From: Microvirga pakistanensis
GTDB lineage: Bacteria > Pseudomonadota > Alphaproteobacteria > Rhizobiales > Beijerinckiaceae
Assembly (NCBI RefSeq): GCF_004458765.1
Contig: NZ_SPJX01000410.1
Span: forward strand, 1-64,000
Length of the DNA stretch: 64,000 nucleotides
Direction of reading: 5' to 3'
Below the pieces are notes generated by a model. It saw only the letters and a program-made list of their open reading frames with translations. It was not told the origin of the DNA and searched no databases. The position numbers and the translations under genes are program-made. Of the stretch, positions 35,727-47,546 are shown piece by piece. Each line of letters starts with the position of its first letter. Position 1 is the stretch's first letter.

Positions 35727-35754
35727 GCCCGCGGCCATGACGCCGCGGGCTTTT
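35727..35754 (+). terminator. Intrinsic terminator between binding-protein and permease genes
   Basis: A 9-bp stem GCCCGCGGC / GCCGCGGGC with a CATGAC loop, followed by TTTT. It would lower readthrough to the membrane genes, giving excess binding protein. Confidence 0.75.
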
Positions 35755-35795
35755 CTCCTTGTGTGCATCGTTGGTTTCTTTGAGGGAGGCTCTCC

Positions 35796-36938
35796 ATGGT
35801 GAACACCACCCAGCCGACCGCCGATCTGTCTCCGGCTTCCGCCGTCAAGGCCCTTCAGGACGAGCGCCTGAAAGAGGTTTCCCTCCTGACGAAGATCATG
35901 CGCCGCCCGGAACTGGGCGCGCTCGCCGGCCTGGTCCTGGTCGCGATCTTCTTCCTCTCCACCGCCGACGCGTCCATGTTCTCGCTGGCGGGCGTCATGA
36001 ACATTCTCTCGCCCGCGGCCCAGCTCGGCATCCTCGCCATCGCGGCGGCGCTTTTGATGATCGGCGGCGAGTTCGATCTCTCCATCGGCTCCATGGTGGC
36101 GTTCACCGGGCTCGTCTTCGGATGCTTCATCACGCTGACCGGCTGGCCGCTGCTGCTCGCGATCGCCGCGACCTTCGTGGTGGCCGCCGTCCTCGGGGGA
36201 CTGAACGGGCAGATCGTCATCCGCACGCGGCTGCCCTCCTTCATCGTCACGCTGGCTTTCCTGTTCATCCTGCGCGGGCTGTCCCTCGTGGGCCTCAAAT
36301 GGGCGACGGGCGGCTCCACGCAGATGCGCGGCCTCGGCGGCGAGGGCGAGTCGGACCTGGTGCGCGAGATCTTCTCGGGCACGGCCCTGGAGGGGCTGTT
36401 CTCGTGGCTGGCCGCCCATGATCTCATCGCGAAGTTTCCGAACGGGACACCCACGGTCGCCGGCGTGCCGGTGTCCATTCTCTGGTTCGTCGGCTTTGCG
36501 CTCGTCGCCACATGGATCCTGCTGCGCACGCGCGCCGGCAACTGGATTTTCGCGGCCGGGGGCGACGCCAACGCGGCGCGCAACTCCGGCGTGCCGGTGG
36601 ACCGGGTGAAGACCGGCCTCTTCATGCTCACCGCCTGCGCGGCCGCGCTGGTCGCGATCCTGACCGTGCTCGACGCGGGCTCGACGGATGCGCGGCGCGG
36701 CTTTCAGAAGGAATTCGAGGCGATCATCGCGGCGGTGATCGGCGGCTGCCTGCTCACCGGCGGCTACGGCTCGGCCATCGGGGCGTTCTTCGGCGCCATC
36801 ATCTTCGGCATGGTGTCGATCGGCCTCACCTACACGCGCTTCGATTCCGATTGGTTCCAGGTGTTCCTGGGCGCCATGCTGCTGCTGGCGGTTCTCTTCA
36901 ACAACTTCATCCGCCGGAAAGTCACGGGAGAACGCTGA
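35796..36938 (+). CDS. CUT2-type sugar ABC transporter permease
   Basis: 380 residues with about ten hydrophobic segments; [15 protein letters not shown] block ([20 protein letters not shown]) and [21 protein letters not shown] are the BPD_transp_2 (RbsC) signatures. It has an unusual 70-residue polar loop (about 175-225, [20 protein letters not shown]). Its stop overlaps the ATPase ATG by one base. Forms the pore of the importer encoded with the binding protein upstream and the ATPase downstream. Confidence 0.9.
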   Translation: MVNTTQPTADLSPASAVKALQDERLKEVSLLTKIMRRPELGALAGLVLVAIFFLSTADASMFSLAGVMNILSPAAQLGILAIAAALLMIGGEFDLSIGSMVAFTGLVFGCFITLTGWPLLLAIAATFVVAAVLGGLNGQIVIRTRLPSFIVTLAFLFILRGLSLVGLKWATGGSTQMRGLGGEGESDLVREIFSGTALEGLFSWLAAHDLIAKFPNGTPTVAGVPVSILWFVGFALVATWILLRTRAGNWIFAAGGDANAARNSGVPVDRVKTGLFMLTACAAALVAILTVLDAGSTDARRGFQKEFEAIIAAVIGGCLLTGGYGSAIGAFFGAIIFGMVSIGLTYTRFDSDWFQVFLGAMLLLAVLFNNFIRRKVTGER

Positions 36939-37723
36939 TGGACACGCAGGCTCCACTCATCGAGATCCGCAATCTCGTCAAGCATTTCGGCTCCGTCATC
37001 GCGCTCTCCGGGGTGTCGCTGTCCGTCCATCGCGGCGAGGTGATGTGCCTGCTCGGCGACAACGGCGCGGGCAAGTCCACCCTCATCAAGACCCTCGCGG
37101 GCGTGCACAGGCCGACATCGGGCGATTTCCTGGTGGAGGGGCAGCCCGTGTCCTTCACCAGCCCGCGCGATGCGTTGGACGCGGGCATCGCCACGGTCTA
37201 CCAGGACCTCGCGATGATCCCGCTCATGTCGGTGACGCGCAACTTCTTCATGGGCCGCGAGCCGGTGAGGGGCGTCTGGCCCTTCCGCCATGTGGATTTC
37301 GACCATTGCGACACGGTCACCCGCGAGGAGATGCGCAAGATCGGCATCGACGTGCGGGACCCGCACCAGGCGGTGGGCACGCTCTCCGGCGGCGAGCGCC
37401 AATGCGTGGCGATCGCCCGCGCGGTCTATTTCGGCGCGAAGGTGCTGATCCTCGACGAGCCGACCTCCGCGCTCGGCGTGGCGCAGACCTCGATGGTGCT
37501 CAAATACATCCACCAGGTGCGCAGCAAGGGCCTCGGGGTGATCTTCATCACGCACAACGTGCGCCACGCCTACGCGGTGGGCGACCGCTTCACGGTGCTC
37601 AATCGCGGCAAGACGCTCGGCACCTATGCGAAATCCGGGATTCAGATCGAGGAGCTGCAGAACCTCATGGCCGGCGGCAAGGAATTGCAGGCGGTGTCGG
37701 AGGAACTGGGCGGGATGGTGTAG
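36938..37723 (+). CDS. Sugar ABC transporter ATP-binding protein, single domain
   Basis: 261 residues with one ABC cassette: Walker [10 protein letters not shown] (about 38-46), signature LSGGERQ (about 147-153), Walker [13 protein letters not shown], and the switch His in ITHN. Many CUT2 importers use a double ATPase of about 500 residues (RbsA); this is the half-length, FrcA-like form and must work as a homodimer. It begins with the last base of the permease stop. Confidence 0.92.
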   Translation: MDTQAPLIEIRNLVKHFGSVIALSGVSLSVHRGEVMCLLGDNGAGKSTLIKTLAGVHRPTSGDFLVEGQPVSFTSPRDALDAGIATVYQDLAMIPLMSVTRNFFMGREPVRGVWPFRHVDFDHCDTVTREEMRKIGIDVRDPHQAVGTLSGGERQCVAIARAVYFGAKVLILDEPTSALGVAQTSMVLKYIHQVRSKGLGVIFITHNVRHAYAVGDRFTVLNRGKTLGTYAKSGIQIEELQNLMAGGKELQAVSEELGGMV

Positions 37724-37800
37724 GCGGATCGCACGCGTGTTCCGTCTCTCAAGGAGAGGCGACAGGCACGGATCGGCGGGTGATGAAGTCAGACGCTCGT

Positions 37801-37905
37801 CGTCATCCCCGGGTCAAGCCCGGGGATCCACGTCTCCCTCGCAACGCAAAAGACGCGGATGGCCGTGACTGATCCACGGATCAAGTCCGGGGACGGCCAT
37901 GACGA
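37801..37905. repeat. Two-hairpin intergenic repeat (REP-like), copy 1
   Basis: CGTCATCCCCGGGTCAAG and its complement-like partner further right (ending CGGCCATGACG) form two hairpins around a short linker, the second inverted relative to the first. A related copy is at 52722-52809. It lies between the ATPase and the Gfo/Idh/MocA gene. Confidence 0.65.
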
Positions 37906-37992
37906 AAAAGGCATGGCGGGAGGGGGCCATGACGGTGGAGGATGCTCGCAATCTCTGATGCCAGCACTGCGCTCCGATTTGGAGAATGATGG

Positions 37993-39105
37993 ATGAAAAC
38001 ACTCAGCATCGGCCTCATCGGCACCGGCTACATGGGCAAGTGTCACGCGCTCGCCTGGAACGCGGTGGCCTCCGTGTTCGGCGACGTTCCGCGCCCGCGC
38101 CTCGTTATGCTGGCGGAAGCCTCGCAGGAGCTTGCGGAGCGCAAGGCCCAGGAACTCGGCTTCGAGCGCGCGACCGGCGATTGGCGCGCGCTCGTGAACG
38201 ACCCCGGAATCGACGTGGTGTCGATCACCACGCCCAACGCCTTTCACCCGGACATGGCCATCGCGGCGCTCGAGGCCGGCAAGCACGTGTGGTGCGAGAA
38301 GCCCATGGCGACGCGGCTTGCGGATGCGGAGCGCATGCTGGCGGCTGCCCGCGCTTCGGGAAAGGTTGCGGCGCTCGGCTACAACTACATCCAGAACCCG
38401 GTCATGCGCCTGATCCGCCGCATCCTCGACGAGGGGCAGATCGGTCGCGTGAATCATGTGCGCCTCGAAATGGACGAGGACTTCATGGCGAACGCGGACG
38501 ACCTCTTCTATTGGAAGAGCGAAGCCTCCTCGGGCCACGGCGCGCTCGATGATTTCGGCGTGCATCCGCTGAGCCTTCTGTGGGTGCTCCTCGGCGGCGT
38601 CAGGCGCGTGTGCGGGCATATGGCGAAGCCCTATGCGGAGCGTCCCGTGCAGGGCGGCGGACGCCGCGCGGTCGAGACCTATGACATCGCCACCGTGCTG
38701 ATGGAGCTGGAGAGTGGCGCGTCGGGCGTCTTGGCTCTCAACCGTTCCGCCTGGGGCCGCAAGGGCCGCATCTTCGTGCAGATCTTCGGTTCCAATGGCA
38801 CCATCGTCTACGACCAGGAGCGCATGAACGAGGTACAGCTTTACACGGCCGATGGCGCGAAGGAAGCACAAGGCTTCCGCACCATCCTCACCGGCCCGCA
38901 GCACCCGCCCTACGACAAGTTCATTCCCGCGCCGGGCCATGGATTGGGCTTCAATGATCTGAAAATCATCGAATGCCGGGAGCTGATGCGGCGCATCGCG
39001 GGCGAGAAGGCGCATCTCATCGATTTCGAGGACGGCATCCGGATCGAGCGGACAATCGACGCCATGGCGCGGAGCGCCCATGAGGGGCGCTGGGTCGAGG
39101 TGTAA
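37993..39105 (+). CDS. Gfo/Idh/MocA family oxidoreductase, possibly a second inositol dehydrogenase
   Basis: 370 residues: Rossmann motif GLIGTGYMGKCHA (8-20), EKP motif in WCEKPMATRLA, and catalytic GALDDFGVHPLSLL, where the conserved Asp-x-x-x-His pair is visible. It differs clearly from IolG, and it is longer. Its place right after the inositol-type transporter suggests another inositol isomer, such as scyllo-inositol, or an inosose. GGAGAATG precedes the ATG. Confidence 0.85.
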   Translation: MKTLSIGLIGTGYMGKCHALAWNAVASVFGDVPRPRLVMLAEASQELAERKAQELGFERATGDWRALVNDPGIDVVSITTPNAFHPDMAIAALEAGKHVWCEKPMATRLADAERMLAAARASGKVAALGYNYIQNPVMRLIRRILDEGQIGRVNHVRLEMDEDFMANADDLFYWKSEASSGHGALDDFGVHPLSLLWVLLGGVRRVCGHMAKPYAERPVQGGGRRAVETYDIATVLMELESGASGVLALNRSAWGRKGRIFVQIFGSNGTIVYDQERMNEVQLYTADGAKEAQGFRTILTGPQHPPYDKFIPAPGHGLGFNDLKIIECRELMRRIAGEKAHLIDFEDGIRIERTIDAMARSAHEGRWVEV

Positions 39106-39307
39106 CGGTCTGCGGCATCCCGGGGCTGCACAGCAGAACCCGGGATCGTGAGACGAGAATGGCGCAGGTTCCCCTCTCCCTGGGGGAGAAGGTGAGGGGT
39201 GACAGCCCTATCCGGAAAGGCGTAAGCCCTCACCCGCCGCGCTCTATTCTGAGAACGATTCCGGATCTTCGCTGCGCTTCGTCCGGGATGAATGCATGTG
39301 TTCGCTC
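39106..39307. repeat. Mosaic repetitive intergenic sequence
   Basis: Contains CCCCTCTCCCTGGGGGAGA, GTGAGGGGTGACAG and CCCTCACCCGCC segments in partly inverted order, plus CGGATCTTCGCTGCGCTTCG, all typical of dispersed non-coding repeats in rhizobial genomes. No gene is seen. Confidence 0.45.
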
Positions 39308-41106
<1,799 letters not shown>

Positions 41107-41110
<4 letters not shown>

Positions 41111-42378
41111 AGGTGCCGTGTGGCCGATGATGGTGCCCAGGTCAATGCGGCATCGGGAATCCGAAAACGCGCCAGCACGCCCCGGGCGGCGGCGAGCCCG
41201 GTCGCGAAGGTGGCCTGGAGCAGGTAGCCCCCGGTCGGCGCCTCCCAGTCCAGCATCTCGCCGGCCACGAAGACGCCCGGCAGGCGCCTGAGCATGAGAT
41301 GCTCGTCCACTTCGGCGAACGGGATGCCGCCGGCGGTGGAAATGGCCCGTTCCAGGGATTTCGTGCCCGTGAGCGTCAGGGGCACGGCCTTGATGAGCCG
41401 GGCCAGGGCCTCGGGCGCGTCGGGCAGCCGGGGCGTCGATTCGCGCAGCAGCGCGATGCCGACGGGGCTCAGGCCCGCCGCCTTCCTGAGGAAGGTGGAG
41501 GCGGATTGGCCCTTGCGGGGGGCGCTCAGCCGCTGCGTGAGGGCCTCCAGGGGAAGATCGGGCCGGAGATCAAGCCGCACGGTGGCGCGGCCCTCGCGCG
41601 CGATCGCCTCGCGCAGGCGGCCCGAGAGGGCATAGACCGCCCCACCCTCGAGCCCATCCGCCGTGACGATCGCCTCGCCCCTGACGGTGACGCCCTCGAA
41701 GGAGAGGGCGATGCGCTTCAGGGGCTCGCCCTCGAAGCGGCTGCGCATCACCTCGGACCAGGACAGGGTGAAGCCCATATTGGCCGGGCGTAAGGGAGCG
41801 ACAGGGATGCCCTTGCCCTCCAGGATGCCCGTCCAGGACCCGTCGGAGCCGAGCCGGGGCCAGCTCGCACCGCCCAGCGCCAGGATCGTCGCGTCGGGGG
41901 CGGCGCTCACCGTCTCGCCGGTCGGGCCGGTGAACAGGAGGGCGCCCCCGGAATCCCAGCCCCGCCAGGTGTGGCGGAGCGCAAAGCGCACGGTAAGGCC
42001 CTCGAGCCGCGCCAGCCAGGCCCGGAGCAGGGGCGAGGCCTTGAAGGCCTTCGGGAACACCCGCCCGCTCGACCCGACGAAGGTGTCCTGGCCCAGGCCC
42101 TCGCACCAGGATCGCAGATCCTCGGGCCGGAACGCCTCGATCAGGGGCTTGAGCACGGGTTCGGCTTCGGCATACCGGGTGAGGAAGCGCCCGAGATCCT
42201 CGGAATGGGTCAGGTTCAGGCCGCCCCGTCCCGCCATGAGAAACTTGCGTCCGACGGAGGGCATCCGGTCGTAGACGGTCACGGCGACGCCTGCGCGCGC
42301 CAGGATTTCCGCCGCGAAAAGGCCGGCGGGGCCGGCGCCGACGACGGCGGCCTTAAAAGAGAGGGGAGGCAGGGACAT
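41107..42378 (-). CDS. HI0933/YhiN-type FAD-dependent flavoprotein
   Basis: 423 residues. The dinucleotide fold AAVVGAGPAGLFAAEILARAG (9-29), then GRKFLMAGRGGLNLTHSE, a family signature, and a C-terminal GVFVAGEMLDWEAPTGGYLLQ that binds FAD. The family (TIGR03862-like) has no settled substrate. The start at 42378 (MSLPPLSFKAAVV) removes 21 unconvincing residues. Overlap of four bases with recQ indicates co-translation, though no functional link is known. Confidence 0.87.
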
Positions 42379-42532
42379 GCGCTCAGCTGACGCGGAAAAC
42401 GGGACGGGAACAGTCTGGACCCTCACGCTGCACCGTGGCATTCAGCGCTGCGGGTCATGGCTCTGCACATGACCGTCACAGGACTTTTTTTCAAGGGGAG
42501 CGGTGGGTCAAGCCGCCCCGAGGGGAATGTCG

Positions 42533-42997
42533 ATGCGTGCTCTTTTCATCCCGGCTCTCGTCGTCCTGGCGCTTGCGGGCTGCGCCGGCGATCTGTCGCT
42601 CGACGGCGGCGATGCGGTGCTTGCCAGCTCCACGAGCGATGCCGCCGCGGCCGCCAGGCTCATCTCCGCCTATCGGGCCTCCAAGGGCCTGGGTCCGGTG
42701 AGCGTCGACCCCAAGCTCAACGAGGCGGCGGAATACCAGGCCCGGGTGGTGGCGGCCGCCGGACGCTTAAGCCACGGCAATTTCGCCAGCCGCATGGATA
42801 AGTTCGGGGTAATGGGCTATTCGGCCGAGAATCTTTCGGCCGGCTCCGATACGGTCGACGGCGCCATCGGCCGCTGGAAGGCGTCCCCCGGACACAACGG
42901 CAACCTGCTGATGCCCCAGGCCCGCAAGATCGGCCTCGCCCGCGCGGACGCCAACAACCGCTACGGGCGCTACTGGGCCCTCGTTCTCGGTCAATAG
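42533..42997 (+). CDS. CAP (SCP/PR1) domain lipoprotein
   Basis: 154 residues. A lipobox LALAGCAG near residue 15 shows a lipid-anchored protein. The CAP fold follows: LISAYRASKGLGPVSVDPKLNEAA, LSHGNFASRM, AENLSAG and the C-terminal SPGHNGNLLMPQARKIGLA. The paired His residues (SHG and PGH) match the CAP cavity. Role in the envelope is unknown. GAGGGGAATGTCG precedes the ATG at 42533. Confidence 0.87.
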   Translation: MRALFIPALVVLALAGCAGDLSLDGGDAVLASSTSDAAAAARLISAYRASKGLGPVSVDPKLNEAAEYQARVVAAAGRLSHGNFASRMDKFGVMGYSAENLSAGSDTVDGAIGRWKASPGHNGNLLMPQARKIGLARADANNRYGRYWALVLGQ

Positions 42998-43061
42998 GCA
43001 CCAGGGCACAAAGAAGGCCGGTCGCGCGTTAGGAGGGAGGTTTCCTCTCACGCGCATCCTC

Positions 43062-44840
43062 ATGACCCATCAGCAAATGCTCTCCTTCGCCGTCGTCGCC
43101 GGGATGATGGCTCTCTTCGTCTGGGGACGCTTCCGATACGACCTCGTGGCCGTGATGTCGCTGCTGGTGGCGGTGCTGGTCGGCATCGTGCCGGCCGACG
43201 AGGCTTTCTCCGGCTTCAGCGACGATATCGTCATCATCGTCGCCAGCGCTCTTCTGGTCAGCGCGGCGGTGGCGAAATCGGGCGTGCTGGAGGTGGCCCT
43301 CAACCGGGCGGCGCCTTACCTGCGCACGGAGCAGAGCCAGGTGATCGTGCTGGTCGCGTCGGTGACGGTTCTGTCCGCCTTCGTGAAGAATATCGGCGCG
43401 CTCGCGATGATGATCCCCGTCGCGTTCCAGATCGCGCGGCGCACCAATACGCTGCCCTCCCGCTTCCTCATGCCCATGGCGTTCGGGTCTCTCCTGGGCG
43501 GCATCGTGACGCTGGTGGGCACCTCACCCAACATCATCGTGTCACGGGTGCGAGGGGAGCTGCTGGGCGAGCCCTTCGGCATGTTCGACTTCACGCCGGT
43601 GGGCGTCGGCATCGCGCTGGCCGGCATGGCGTTTCTCGCCTTCGGCTATCGTCTCCTGCCCAAGGGACGAAAAGGGGCGGCCTCCCTCGACGAGGCGCTC
43701 AACATCAAGGATTACGTCACCGAGGCGCGCGTCACGGCCGAGTCCGACGTGCTGGGACAGACGGTTGCGGACCTGCACAAGCTCGCCGATGGCGAGGTGA
43801 AGGTAGCGGCCATTATTCGCAACGAGACGCGCAGCTCAAGTCCGCTCCCCGACATGACGATCCGCGAGAACGATCTCCTCATGCTGGAGGGCGAATCCGA
43901 GTCGCTCGAGAGCACCGTCGCGCGCGCCGGCCTCAAGCTCAGCCGCGAGCACCACCTGCCGGAAACGGATGAAGCGACGGACGAGATCGGCGTGATCGAG
44001 GCCGTCGTCGGGCCCAACTCGGTGCTCGCCGGCCTGTCGGCGGAGCGCATCGGTCTCTACGAGCGTTTCGGCGTGAACCTGATCGCCGTCAGCCGCAGCG
44101 GCCAGCGGTTCAAGGAGCGGCTGCGCACCATCACCCTGCGGGCGGGCGATGTGCTCGTGCTCCAGGGAAATCTCAAGAAGCTGCCGGATACCTTGCGCGA
44201 TCTCGGCTGTCTTCCGCTCGCCGAACGCGAGATCCGCCTCGGCAACGCGCGCCGCAGCCTCCTGCCGGTCGCCATACTCGGCGTCACGATGGTGCTCGTC
44301 GCGTTCAACGTGCTTCCCGTCTCCATCGCGTTTTTCGGCGCAGGCGTTCTGCTCGTCCTGTTCGGCACGCTCACCCTGCGCGAGGCTTACGAGACCATCG
44401 AATGGCCCATCATCGTCATGCTGGGCGCGCTCATCCCCGTCAGCGAATCCATCCGCACCACGGGAGGCACGGATCTGATCGCGGGCTGGCTGTCGTCCCT
44501 GGCGAACATGCTGCCGCCCACAGGCGCCCTCGTGCTCATCATGGTGGCCGCCATGGCGGTGACGCCGTTCCTCAACAATGCGGCGACCGTGCTCGTGATG
44601 GCCCCCATCGCGGCGAGCTTCGCCACGCAGCTCGGGTTCCGGCCCGACGCGTTCCTGATGGCGGTGGCGATCGGCGCGGCCTGCGATTTCCTCACGCCCA
44701 TCGGGCATCAATGCAACACGCTCGTGATGGGGCCGGGCGGCTACCGCTTCGGCGATTACTGGCGGCTCGGCCTGCCGCTCTCGATCCTCGTGGTCGTGGT
44801 GGGAACGCCGCTCATCATGCTCTTCTGGCCGCTCCGGTAG
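43062..44840 (+). CDS. SLC13/DASS-type permease with two RCK_C domains
   Basis: 592 residues. About eleven hydrophobic segments; the two halves of the transporter flank a soluble part (about 205-400) with two TrkA-C/RCK_C regions (MTIRENDLLMLEGESESLES and LRTITLRAGDVLVLQGN). Family motifs include GTSPNIIVSRV and PFLNNAATVLVMAPIA. Relatives move dicarboxylates or sulfate with sodium; the soluble domains suggest control by a ligand. Substrate unknown. Confidence 0.88.
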   Translation: MTHQQMLSFAVVAGMMALFVWGRFRYDLVAVMSLLVAVLVGIVPADEAFSGFSDDIVIIVASALLVSAAVAKSGVLEVALNRAAPYLRTEQSQVIVLVASVTVLSAFVKNIGALAMMIPVAFQIARRTNTLPSRFLMPMAFGSLLGGIVTLVGTSPNIIVSRVRGELLGEPFGMFDFTPVGVGIALAGMAFLAFGYRLLPKGRKGAASLDEALNIKDYVTEARVTAESDVLGQTVADLHKLADGEVKVAAIIRNETRSSSPLPDMTIRENDLLMLEGESESLESTVARAGLKLSREHHLPETDEATDEIGVIEAVVGPNSVLAGLSAERIGLYERFGVNLIAVSRSGQRFKERLRTITLRAGDVLVLQGNLKKLPDTLRDLGCLPLAEREIRLGNARRSLLPVAILGVTMVLVAFNVLPVSIAFFGAGVLLVLFGTLTLREAYETIEWPIIVMLGALIPVSESIRTTGGTDLIAGWLSSLANMLPPTGALVLIMVAAMAVTPFLNNAATVLVMAPIAASFATQLGFRPDAFLMAVAIGAACDFLTPIGHQCNTLVMGPGGYRFGDYWRLGLPLSILVVVVGTPLIMLFWPLR

Positions 44841-44891
44841 GGCCGCACTCGTTACGGCCATGACGGGCAGGGGCCATGAGAGGCGAAGGAA

Positions 44892-45164
44892 TCAGCGCAG
44901 GACGGCGGTGAGAAGCAGGGTGGTGCCGGCCGCCGACGAGGCCAGGGCGATGATCATGGACCAGCAATGCAGCCGATCCCGCTCGGCCTGGTTGAGCAGC
45001 GGACGGATCCGTGAATCCGAGCGGCCGAAGATGAAGCTGGCGTTGCGCGCCGGATGCGACGTGTGGGGCATGATGCAGAAGCTCGACCTCACGGGACCGC
45101 GGGGCTGGCCGAAACGGGAAGCGTCGGTGCCGTAGGACGGGTGGCGCGAGGATTGCGGGTTCAT
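44892..45164 (-). CDS. Small hypothetical protein with C-terminal membrane helix
   Basis: 90 residues. The first 65 are polar with many Arg, Ser and Pro; the last 23 (WSMIIALASSAAGTTLLL onward) form one transmembrane helix. Convergent with the SLC13 gene and divergent from the EamA gene. Not recognised. Confidence 0.45.
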   Translation of the reverse strand: MNPQSSRHPSYGTDASRFGQPRGPVRSSFCIMPHTSHPARNASFIFGRSDSRIRPLLNQAERDRLHCWSMIIALASSAAGTTLLLTAVLR

Positions 45165-45385
45165 GCCTGACGATTCCAGGGACGTGTCATGCGTCTAAAC
45201 TCGCCCTCAAGGCGTGAACGACCCGTAAAGACGGGAAACAGCCTGGAATTGTCGTAAATCAAACCTTTCCGCCGGTTTCCCGGTCGGGGCGGGGATAACG
45301 TCCGCTGATCGGAATCATCACAGAAATCGGGTCGCGGGCTCTCGCGTCCCGTGGCATGAAAGGGCCGTCTCACCGGAACCGGCAG

Positions 45386-46345
45386 ATGTCTCAGGCTCCC
45401 ATTCAAAGAACCATCGCAGCCTCGGATTGGGCGCTGCTCGGGCTTCTCTCCGTCATCTGGGGCGGATCGTTCCTGTTCGTCGGCGTGGCCGTGCGCGAGC
45501 TGCCGCCCCTGACCATCGTGGCGCTCCGGGTCCTGCTCGCGGCGCTCGCCCTGCAGGGCGTGCTGCTGGTCGCGGGGATGCGCCTGCCGCGCGAGCGTCG
45601 GGCCTGGGCGGCGTTCGTCGGGATGGGAATTCTCAACAACGTCATTCCCTTCACCCTGATCGTCTGGGGCCAGACCCATATCGCCAGCGGCCTGGCGTCG
45701 ATCCTCAACGCCACCACGCCGCTCTTCACGGTGGTCGTGGCGCATTATCTCACCCAGGACGAGCGGCTGACGGGTTCGCGCCTGGGCGGCGTGGTCGTCG
45801 GGTTCGTGGGCGTCGCGGTGATGATCGGAAGCGCGGCCCTCACATCGCTGAACGCCCATGTGCTGGCGCAGCTCGCGGTGCTGGGCGCGGCCTTGTCGTA
45901 TGCCTTCTCCGGCGTGTTCGGCCGCCGCTTCAGGACCCTGGGGATCCCGCCCCTGGTGGCGGCCGCCGGGCAGGTGACGGCGTCGAGCTGCATCCTCCTG
46001 CCCGTGAGCCTCGTCGTCGACCGGCCCTGGACCCTGGCCATGCCGAGCACCGGCGCCGTCCTGTCCCTTCTGGCGCTCGCGCTCGTGTCGACGGCCTTCG
46101 CCTATCTCATCTTCTTCCGCCTGCTCGCGCGGGCGGGGGCGACCAATGTCGGCCTCGTGACCTTCCTGATTCCGGTCAGCGCCATCCTGTTCGGCGTGCT
46201 GATCCTCGGCGAGGCGCTGGAATGGCGGCACATGGCCGGCATGGCCCTGATCGCGGCGGGCCTCATGCTGATCGACGGCCGGGCGTTGGCGGCGATCGGC
46301 CGGGTGTTCAGCGCGAAGGAGCCGGCTCCGCGCGGAAACGGTTGA
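45386..46345 (+). CDS. DMT superfamily (EamA) transporter
   Basis: 319 residues with ten hydrophobic segments in two EamA repeats (SVIWGGSFLFVGVAVRELPP; later VSTAFAYLIFFRLLARAG and LIPVSAILFGVLILGE). Probable metabolite exporter of unknown substrate. The ATG at 45386 is used; one ten codons upstream is possible. Its 3' end overlaps the convergent gene by 38 bases. Confidence 0.85.
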   Translation: MSQAPIQRTIAASDWALLGLLSVIWGGSFLFVGVAVRELPPLTIVALRVLLAALALQGVLLVAGMRLPRERRAWAAFVGMGILNNVIPFTLIVWGQTHIASGLASILNATTPLFTVVVAHYLTQDERLTGSRLGGVVVGFVGVAVMIGSAALTSLNAHVLAQLAVLGAALSYAFSGVFGRRFRTLGIPPLVAAAGQVTASSCILLPVSLVVDRPWTLAMPSTGAVLSLLALALVSTAFAYLIFFRLLARAGATNVGLVTFLIPVSAILFGVLILGEALEWRHMAGMALIAAGLMLIDGRALAAIGRVFSAKEPAPRGNG

Positions 46346-47270
46346 AGATCACGTCCGGAGCGCTGGTGTTGTGGCGCGAGGGCACGAGCCGCCCCATCCA
46401 CGCATCGGTCGCCGAGGCGTCGCGGAAGTTCATGATCATCTCCTCGCGCCAGGACCGGGCCTTTTCCTCGCGAACGGCGATGCGCGCCACGTCCGCGTTG
46501 AACTCGGTCACGTACATGGAGCGCAGGGTCGCGAAGGGCACGCCCGAGATCGCCTGATCGAAGCTCACGTCGAGGCTCATGCGCTCCTCGTTGAGATCGG
46601 CGACCGTGACATGGGCCTTGCCGCCCTTGGCGAGGGTGAGCGTGAAGCGCATGGCCTTGGGATCGAACGCCACGTCCTTCAGGTTCGTCACAGGGCGCTG
46701 ATCGATCTCCACCGGGCCGACGATGAAGGACGAGCCATAGGCGGTCCAGTCCAGGTGCCGCGGCGCGAGGGGCTTGATGCGCCAGTAGCCGTCGCCCGGA
46801 TAGAGCGCAATCACCTCCTCCGCCTTGCCGTCGCGCTTCTTGAGCAGCTGGAGCAGGTGGATGTTGCGCGAAACCTTGCTGCCGATGGTGACCGTGACGT
46901 CGGTGGGGCGCCAGAACTCGCTGAAGGTCAGCCCGGTGATGCGCATCTCGCCGTCCTCGTAGAGCGTCTGCATCACCGGGTGCGGCTTCGTGGAGGTCTC
47001 CTCGGAAATATCCTCGCAGGCGGTCCAGTCCGGCTCCCACCGGTCCTGGCGCAGGCTGCCCATATAGGCCGGATGGGCGGCCTCGATCCGGAAGCTCTTC
47101 ACCTCCGGCGAGGCGAAGTTGATCGCAACGTTATCCTTTTCCGCGCAGAGCACCGGCTCGCTCGTGTTCGTCACCTGGACGGCCAGACCGTCGAGGGTGG
47201 CGGCCTGCGCCGGAGCGGCGAGACCGAGGAAGGAGAAGGCGCAAAGCCGGGAAAGGAACGTGCGGGCCAT
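46308..47270 (-). CDS. Secreted hypothetical protein
   Basis: 320 residues from MARTFLSRLCAF. A signal peptide ends near APAQAA. The mature protein is rich in beta strands with several Trp and acidic residues (for example DRWEPDWTACEDISEET). No catalytic motif is seen; not recognised. The start at 47270 is chosen because it places the signal peptide at the N-terminus. Its 3' end overlaps the convergent EamA gene. Confidence 0.65.
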   Translation of the reverse strand: MARTFLSRLCAFSFLGLAAPAQAATLDGLAVQVTNTSEPVLCAEKDNVAINFASPEVKSFRIEAAHPAYMGSLRQDRWEPDWTACEDISEETSTKPHPVMQTLYEDGEMRITGLTFSEFWRPTDVTVTIGSKVSRNIHLLQLLKKRDGKAEEVIALYPGDGYWRIKPLAPRHLDWTAYGSSFIVGPVEIDQRPVTNLKDVAFDPKAMRFTLTLAKGGKAHVTVADLNEERMSLDVSFDQAISGVPFATLRSMYVTEFNADVARIAVREEKARSWREEMIMNFRDASATDAWMGRLVPSRHNTSAPDVIFNRFRAEPAPSR

Positions 47271-47319
47271 CAAATCGTCTCGAGAGTGCAGTTCAAGCCG
47301 TGGGAGCGGCACAGATAGG

Positions 47320-47363
47320 GCATCGTGCGGAAAAGTGGATCCGGTTTTCCGCACGATCGATGC
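47320..47363. repeat. Dispersed palindromic repeat, variant copy C
   Basis: A 44-base near-perfect palindrome opening GCATCGTGCGG, with GTGGATCCGG at the centre and closing CGATCGATGC. The outer GCAT/ATGC and central GGATCC agree with copies A and B while the arm sequences differ. Confidence 0.65.
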
Positions 47364-47546
47364 TGTAGCCCGGAGGACAGCGCCCGTCGAGCGGTCTGTT
47401 GATGGGACATGGCTGTCATCCCATCTCCGGCATTAGGGTTCGCGGGAAGCCTGTGATAAAGTGCCTTCGAGCCGCAAGCCTGGCTGTCAGCAGCCTGTCG
47501 GCCCGAAAATCCCCATGACCGGAAGGGCCCTTCCCTGAGTTCATCG

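Noticed and set aside
47364..47546. FMN riboswitch before ribA
   Set aside because: The conserved FMN aptamer segments are absent; the region shows no matching fold.
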